Of a stretch of 64,000 bases of DNA, positions 58,931 through 64,000 are shown in pieces (positions within the stretch are counted from its first letter, which is position 1; the number at the start of each line of letters is the position of its first letter). Origin of the DNA: Paraphoma chrysanthemicola (taxonomy: Eukaryota > Ascomycota > Dothideomycetes > Pleosporales > Phaeosphaeriaceae); contig JAGMWG010000021.1 in NCBI GenBank assembly GCA_020744225.1, positions 496,001-560,000 on the forward strand, given 5' to 3'. A program made the translations under genes and the position numbers. The notes beneath the pieces were generated by a model. It was not told the origin of the DNA, searched no databases, and saw nothing but the letters and a program-made list of their open reading frames with translations.

Positions 58931-59729
58931 ATCAGCCACGACGAAGAGGACCTGCTGATACGGTGGCGATGTGGAAGAGGATGTGGTAATGTTAATTGTT
59001 TCTACAACTAGTTGCATAGCGTTTGTCTTTAGCATTTACAGGACATATGGTCATTCCTTTGTACATATCACGACAAATCAAAATCAAATATCAATGATTA
59101 AGATGAAACTCCTTGGTTCCAGACGTTGACAATCTCCGATGCGCTCCAACCATTCTCCGCGTTACACAAACGCACGTCAACATTTCTCATTCGTTGATCG
59201 CAACCTTATTTTCAGCCCATGACACCCTGCCCACACAACTCTAACGTCTACGCCCCACGAGATCAAAGTTGTTGCAAGCTTTATGATGTTGGGTCAAGTC
59301 GGAAAATAGAGGCATTTGTGGCGGAGAGGCGCGTACGATGAGGGACGAGAGTCCGCGGTCTTGTTCGCAGTTCGCTGATCAGATAACGATAGCGGAAAGT
59401 GTGCGTATGATATTGCGAAGGAACCAGAGCGGTGGGTGGAGGCTGAGCAGAGAGCAGCATGGGTGAAGACAAATAACTCAAATGTGAAAGTGATGCTGGT
59501 CTAACAGGACATGTTTACAGCAAATGGAAGTCTAATTATTGTCAAAGTACCCAAAGACACCTCAAAAGCAACTCCTCTACCCAAACTCCACACCGAACCC
59601 AAAATGTAAGATAAAATCCCATCAATGAGAGTCCAGAAGCGATATCGTCTTACCATCATCCGCTCCGACACATTACTCCAGTCTCAGCCTCAACATCGAC
59701 CCCAACCAAGCTGAACGCTTAGCACCCCC
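58931..59729. other. Intergenic between convergent genes
   Basis: About 800 bp; no supported gene, RNA or repeat. Confidence 0.4.
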
Positions 59730-60440
59730 TCATTCGACATGTATCACAACTTTCGTGACTTCGCCCTCAATTCCAACCGGCCCCAACTCCTCCTTTATAC
59801 GATTCAATTCCGTCTGCGCCCACTGGATGTAGCCAGTCGGGTTCTCGTACAGACAAGGCGGATTCGCGGAGGCTGGGTCCATATAGGAGGTCGAGGGACT
59901 AGTCGCTCCCATGGCATCTGGGATGATCGCGTTGTCCAGTGCTTTGCCAACCTCCAAAGCCATCAAGCCGATGGCATTCACTTGTGCGAGTATCGTGTTG
60001 TGACTACTGTGAACACGGTCGAGGTGCTTGGCGAGAGTGTCGAGCGCGATGCGAGTGGATTCTTCTTTTCGCTGAAGCCGATCAAGGTCGTTGATGAACT
60101 TGTCGATGTCGATTTCGTCCTCGTCCTCCAGCTCGGCGCGGGTGTTGGAACATGGTGTACATGACGCGGCGTGGTTGTCTGTGCCGGCTGAGCGTGTTCC
60201 GAGGAGTTTGTTGCAGGGTCGCAGCAGACCGAGGAGTGGCAGCAGTATAACGGCGATGACGGTTTGTTGAATTGTGCCAACTATCATGCCAAAGATAGCC
60301 AGAATGGAAGGGATGGACACGTAGACGAAGATGGCGATGGCCGTGGCGATAATACAGGTTGAGATTGTTGGCTCTGGCGCAGCATCGCTCGTGACGGTGA
60401 TCGAAGGATAGACGGTGCTAGGAATAGCTGGGAGGTTCAT
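59730..60440 (-). CDS. Orphan membrane / coiled-coil protein
   Basis: A single minus-strand exon of 236 residues. Residues about 25-75 form two hydrophobic segments (IATAIAIFVYVSIPSILAIF and VIAVILLPLLGLL). A short Cys-containing linker follows, then an acidic stretch (EDEDEIDIDKF). A helical region (about 105-170) has heptad-like leucines and would form a coiled coil. The C-terminus is unremarkable. No signal peptide and no family recognised. The frame is long relative to chance and the composition is protein-like. Without a homologue the call is provisional. Confidence 0.55.
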   Translation of the reverse strand: MNLPAIPSTVYPSITVTSDAAPEPTISTCIIATAIAIFVYVSIPSILAIFGMIVGTIQQTVIAVILLPLLGLLRPCNKLLGTRSAGTDNHAASCTPCSNTRAELEDEDEIDIDKFINDLDRLQRKEESTRIALDTLAKHLDRVHSSHNTILAQVNAIGLMALEVGKALDNAIIPDAMGATSPSTSYMDPASANPPCLYENPTGYIQWAQTELNRIKEELGPVGIEGEVTKVVIHVE

Positions 60441-61396
60441 GCTGTAACGTGATGCAACGAAGCGAGTATTGTGGTGTTGAAAGGGGAATTTTGCTGGGAG
60501 GAGTACAGTTGTATCTGAAAGCCGTGTTAGACGAAGTGCTCGGTGGAGGAGATAGAGACAAAGTAAAGTAATGAAGGTCGTCTTTATACATGCTCATCAA
60601 GTACTTACCTCTCAGTACTTCACTCACATGACTCCTGATCGATTCGCCATCAGACTGATTGACATGCACAGAAGCTTGAGCAAACATTGCAAGACAGTGC
60701 GCCCTTTTGGGCCCTTTTGCTTGAATCGGACGATTCAATATCGACCTTGCTATTCGCTCAATTAACTGAAGCCATGGCCTTGTTTCAGATTGCAGAGGCT
60801 CAGATAGTCCGCACGTACTTGTAATGACGTGAAAGTTTTCTAATCTGAGGTTCAACATTAAAGTTGTTGTGCAGGCTCAAAGGTGTCTTGACGCTGTCTC
60901 ACAGCACATCCTATGTCGCAAATGCGCTGCGAATGGCAACCAATGGTGCCAATAGGACTTTTTTGTTCCTCCCAACATGTAGTCGGCGCATTGCTTGCGT
61001 ATTGATGCGAGAGAAGGCGGCCGCGCTGATCCGGCGATCAGGTAGCGTCGTGGCTTTACGATATCGCTCGACTGGAAACGATGTCTCGACAATTTGGACT
61101 TGCTTGATTGAGTTGATCATATGGGTGAGTTGCTGGTACAGATAGGCTGACACTTGGAGTGGAATATGGGGGTACTTGGTTCCAACATGTATGGACTCAC
61201 AAAATGACAAAAGTATAGCGAGATTTATTCAAGACTTCTGAGATTGGCAGTACGAAGAAATTTGTTCTTATAGTCGAGAACCGCAATATCTGTAGTGGTT
61301 GTTTGTGCAAATAGTTCATGCTCATGCATCGGGAAAAGTCCTCATCATGAAGCGTTCGCATCGTTCGGTAACACGTGCTACTCCTCTTCTCTTTGA
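60441..61396. other. Intergenic, about 950 bp
   Basis: The upstream region of the orphan membrane protein and the 3' side of the secreted orphan. Overlapping short frames occur on both strands without motif support. Confidence 0.4.
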
Positions 61397-62036
61397 CTAA
61401 GTCAATTGAGCAGCAAGAGCAACAACCTGGTCCAACAGCGCCTTGCTCTCGCCTGCCGCGTTCTTCGTTACTTTATCCCTCAAATGATCAACTTGCAGAC
61501 TCGCCGATGTTGGTGGGTTGCCTTGGGCTGTTTGGATGCGGCTGACTTGCACTAAAGGCAGAGGTATATGGTTAGCGCACATTCATAGAGGGAGCGAAAC
61601 TCTCAGACATACTTTCTAGAAAGAATTTGGGGACCTTGATGGCGAGGTTACCGCCAACACTTCGGATGCCAGCCTCTGTAGCAAGGTAGACATTGAGGTC
61701 GTCTTCGAAGGTTTTCAGATCCGTGCTCGCAAGTGGTTCCGCGGTTGCAAACTTGCTGAGTGCGAATTCGAGTGGTGTCTGATCCGATTTGCTAAAGTCG
61801 ACGGATGAGAATGATACGGCCCCAGACGTCACGTCTGGAACGTTGGAAATGGTTTTAGCGTTGGCGGAGCATGTGATGTCGCCTTGAATAGAGGTAACGA
61901 CGTCAGCTACTTCAGCTGGAAGCGCAGTGTCGCCGATGACGAAGCACGCGGATGCCTGTCGGTTGCCAATATGCTGGGGCATGGCGGTCGAGAGTGCGAA
62001 GCTGCCGAGCACCGCGAAGATAGTTGTGGAATGCAT
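61397..62036 (-). CDS. Secreted orphan protein, two cysteines
   Basis: Two exons on the minus strand, 62036-61613 and 61551-61397, give 192 residues; the intron is 61 bp. The start at 62036 gives a clean signal peptide (MHSTTIFAVLGSFALSTA); the open frame continues a few codons upstream to another possible start. The mature part is Ala/Ser/Val-rich with only two cysteines (SACFVIG and DITCSAN), which may pair. The C-terminal third is helical and hydrophilic. No family assigned; it has a faint look of hydrophobic-surface-binding or galactomannoprotein-like wall proteins, but no diagnostic motif was seen. Confidence 0.65.
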
Positions 62037-62833
62037 GTTGTCGGATGAAAATATACACAAGAATTATGTGAAGATGAAAAGTCAAAGCACTCTAGCCAGA
62101 GAGCGTGTAAGAATTGAAACGAAAGACGACACGCAGTGCGACGATGAGATGCGATGGAGTTGTACCGTCGCGAAGCAAGCCGACTTATGAAGAATTCAAC
62201 ATTGAGCAATTTCACGAGTAAGGAGCCTTGCTTCAAGCGCACTTCCGGTTAACTGACAATATTAAGGCATCTGTTGCCGTCTTGTTGTGTCACTAAGGCT
62301 TCGCGACGTTTTGACAGGGCCGCTGTTCCGTGTTCGGCACCGTTTCGTCTCATGTCTTGTTTGAGGCATGAGCGGCATGATGTCGCACGCCGTGAGAACC
62401 GAGTGATCTTAGAATGCACCCAATCAGCTCCATCGCAGGAGCGGGTAACAGCCTGATGTTCGCCAGGAGATGTAGTTTCAGCTGTCGCGTGAGAGAACAG
62501 AAGGTCACTGAGGCTGTGAGCTTCGAGGTGTGGCTCGAACAAGGCTGCAGGCGGGTGTTAGAGAACACGGTGAGGCTTTCATAAGCTATAGCCCTTGATC
62601 ATAAGATACGGGGGGTGCTTGATAGCATTAGGAGCAGGCGCTATTGTCGTGATTATCGCAATTTGAGAGTTGGGAATAGGACAGTGATCTCGCGCTAAGG
62701 CTAATTGGGATAGTGTAACTACTTTCCTGGACGTGCTCGTTCGACCTAGGTGCGTCCAATGCTCTCTTGACATGGTTGCACAAGTCTTCGGGCCACTGCC
62801 TTTGCCATATTACGCATCAGTAACTAAGTCATC
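62037..62833. other. Intergenic, upstream of the secreted orphan
   Basis: About 800 bp, presumably containing the promoter of the secreted orphan and the 3' region of the nitronate monooxygenase gene. Nothing else was recognised. Confidence 0.4.
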
Positions 62834-63913
62834 TCACTGACTTCCTAGGTTTTGCAAGATTGTCCTTGCCTCGTCGCGGAGTCGGACTGTGAGCGTTCCA
62901 GCGCCTTCAACACCACGCACTAGCCCAATGGCTCCACCAGCATATGTTGCCAGCCGACCTTCGGGGCCCCAGCCTTGATCTCCAGACCTCGCGGCCTCAT
63001 CGTGGCGTGCCTTGAGCTCGTCAAATGACACGCCAGCTTCATGCTCAGTCCAGCTCTTGTTAGTGATACCACGGGGGCTATACTGCTCCGGCCAACCAAA
63101 AGTACCACGGAGATGATTATATAGCTGCGTTCTTGTAGTATTGTGCGCTGCATCAGAAGCTCGCACCACTTCGTCTTGGTAGCCTTGACTGATTCGTGCT
63201 TCTGTCGAGGCGAGAAAGCGTGTACCCATGGCGACGCCATCGGCACCAAGGGCGAGTGCAGCGGCTATGCCACGACCATCTGCTATGCCCCCAGCAGCCA
63301 CCAACAGCGTGCCTGAACCACGGACCTGATCAGCGATCTCTGGAAACAATGCCATGAGACCCATACCATCGGTTGCTCTGCCGTGGCCACCTGCTTCTGC
63401 GCCTTGGATCACGAGCACATCTGGCTTGTGGACGCTTTTGGAGGCTTGGATGCTTTCCGGAACAGTACCGATTTGATGCCAGATATGTATGCTTGGAGAT
63501 GCTGCACGAAGTTGTTTTGTCCATTCATCTATCTCTTCTTGTCCTTTGCGAGGCGCAAATAACCAGGCAGCACATGGGTGATGCTTCTTCACAGCTTCAG
63601 TGGCCGCCTTCAGATCTCCGTTCCAGAGCTGAAAGCCCACCCCGACAGGCAAGGTCTCTGTGGGCCGGAAAGGCTCCGGCAATTCGTGAAGTAATTCCTG
63701 CACGGTCGCCAGATCTTTCGCTGTGTCCTCTGGCTTCGCTCCTGGGCCAATGAAGCCTAGACCTCCGGCTCTAGATATTGCAAGAGCCAAACGCGGTCCA
63801 GACATGACGCGCATTGGCGCTCCGACTACGAACGGCGTTTTGATCCACGGGAACGTGTCCGCGAAGCGACCAACGTTCGGGCCGATAGACATTGTCCGGC
63901 GTACTGCGTTCAT
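62834..63913 (-). CDS. Nitronate monooxygenase (FMN-dependent)
   Basis: A minus-strand exon of 359 residues from the first true ATG at 63913; the open frame begins at 63949, but with GTG, so a 5' exon is possible. It has a TIM-barrel of the nitronate monooxygenase (former 2-nitropropane dioxygenase) family. GAPMRVMSGPRLALAISRAGGLGFIG lies at the N-terminus; the catalytic His is H177 in EAGGHG; the FMN-phosphate region is VAAGGIADGRGIAAALALGADGVAMGTRF. It oxidises nitronates such as propionate-3-nitronate, a plant toxin, using FMN and oxygen; this is known for the family and inferred here. A small pre-barrel extension with RR residues might target mitochondria. The last 50 bp of the window upstream hold nothing recognisable. 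Confidence 0.9.
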   Translation of the reverse strand: MNAVRRTMSIGPNVGRFADTFPWIKTPFVVGAPMRVMSGPRLALAISRAGGLGFIGPGAKPEDTAKDLATVQELLHELPEPFRPTETLPVGVGFQLWNGDLKAATEAVKKHHPCAAWLFAPRKGQEEIDEWTKQLRAASPSIHIWHQIGTVPESIQASKSVHKPDVLVIQGAEAGGHGRATDGMGLMALFPEIADQVRGSGTLLVAAGGIADGRGIAAALALGADGVAMGTRFLASTEARISQGYQDEVVRASDAAHNTTRTQLYNHLRGTFGWPEQYSPRGITNKSWTEHEAGVSFDELKARHDEAARSGDQGWGPEGRLATYAGGAIGLVRGVEGAGTLTVRLRDEARTILQNLGSQ

Positions 63914-64000
63914 CCCAAAATTGAAGTGTGCGAGTAAAACGGAGGACACTCGGAATGCAATGCTACATTGGGGCGTTCATTCAGTGCCAGAGCTGTCATG

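Overview
The window is nuclear DNA of a filamentous ascomycete (Pezizomycotina). Most genes carry short introns of about 46-90 bp with GT...AG ends. The gene content is typical of the group: a NACHT/STAND protein, a HET-protein remnant, cerato-platanin, a secreted cupredoxin and ECM14. A dothideomycete is my best guess, but this rests on general protein character and not on a diagnostic marker. No bacterial-type operons, CRISPR arrays, rRNA genes or intact transposons were seen.

Layout. 1-1113: 5' part of an unrecognised basic, disordered protein running off the left edge (minus). 1962-7229: THADA/Trm732-type tRNA-methylation cofactor (8 exons). 7453-9107 (minus): DGAT1-type acyltransferase. 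9625-11782: Pfs2 polyadenylation factor. 11994-13729 (minus): THI6 bifunctional thiamine enzyme. 15071-16324: eIF5. 17301-18650: SLC35F-type transporter. 18815-19849 (minus): small kinase-like protein. 21239-23185: MFS transporter. 24124-27065: NACHT protein. 27599-28643: NmrA-like NAD(P)-binding protein. 29376-31037 (minus): ECM14 pseudopeptidase. 31654-36036: Sec7/PH Arf-GEF. 37120-38073 (minus): degenerate C-terminal piece of a HET-type protein with a cysteine-rich insert. 38434-41700: protein kinase with a long disordered tail. 42861-46140 (minus): PIK1 phosphatidylinositol 4-kinase. 46531-48106 (minus): RMND1/DUF155 protein. 48580-49176 (minus): secreted six-cysteine protein. 50123-50205: tRNA-Val(CAC) with an 11-nt intron. 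51314-51862: small putative mitochondrial protein. 52811-53470 (minus): GPI-type cupredoxin. 54837-55636: SDR. 56128-57419: AKR7-type aldo-keto reductase. 58409-58930: cerato-platanin. 59730-60440 (minus): membrane/coiled-coil orphan. 61397-62036 (minus): secreted orphan. 62834-63913 (minus): nitronate monooxygenase.

The left half is mostly conserved housekeeping: tRNA modification, mRNA 3' processing, translation initiation, thiamine, lipid and Golgi traffic. The right half is richer in secreted, redox and orphan genes. Two membrane-traffic regulators, the Sec7 Arf-GEF and PIK1, lie about 7 kb apart. The kinase/HET-remnant pair and the NACHT gene are the parts most related to fungal non-self recognition. 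Splice models were built by hand from splice-site sequence, reading-frame continuity and family motifs. Each spliced model closes to a whole number of codons.
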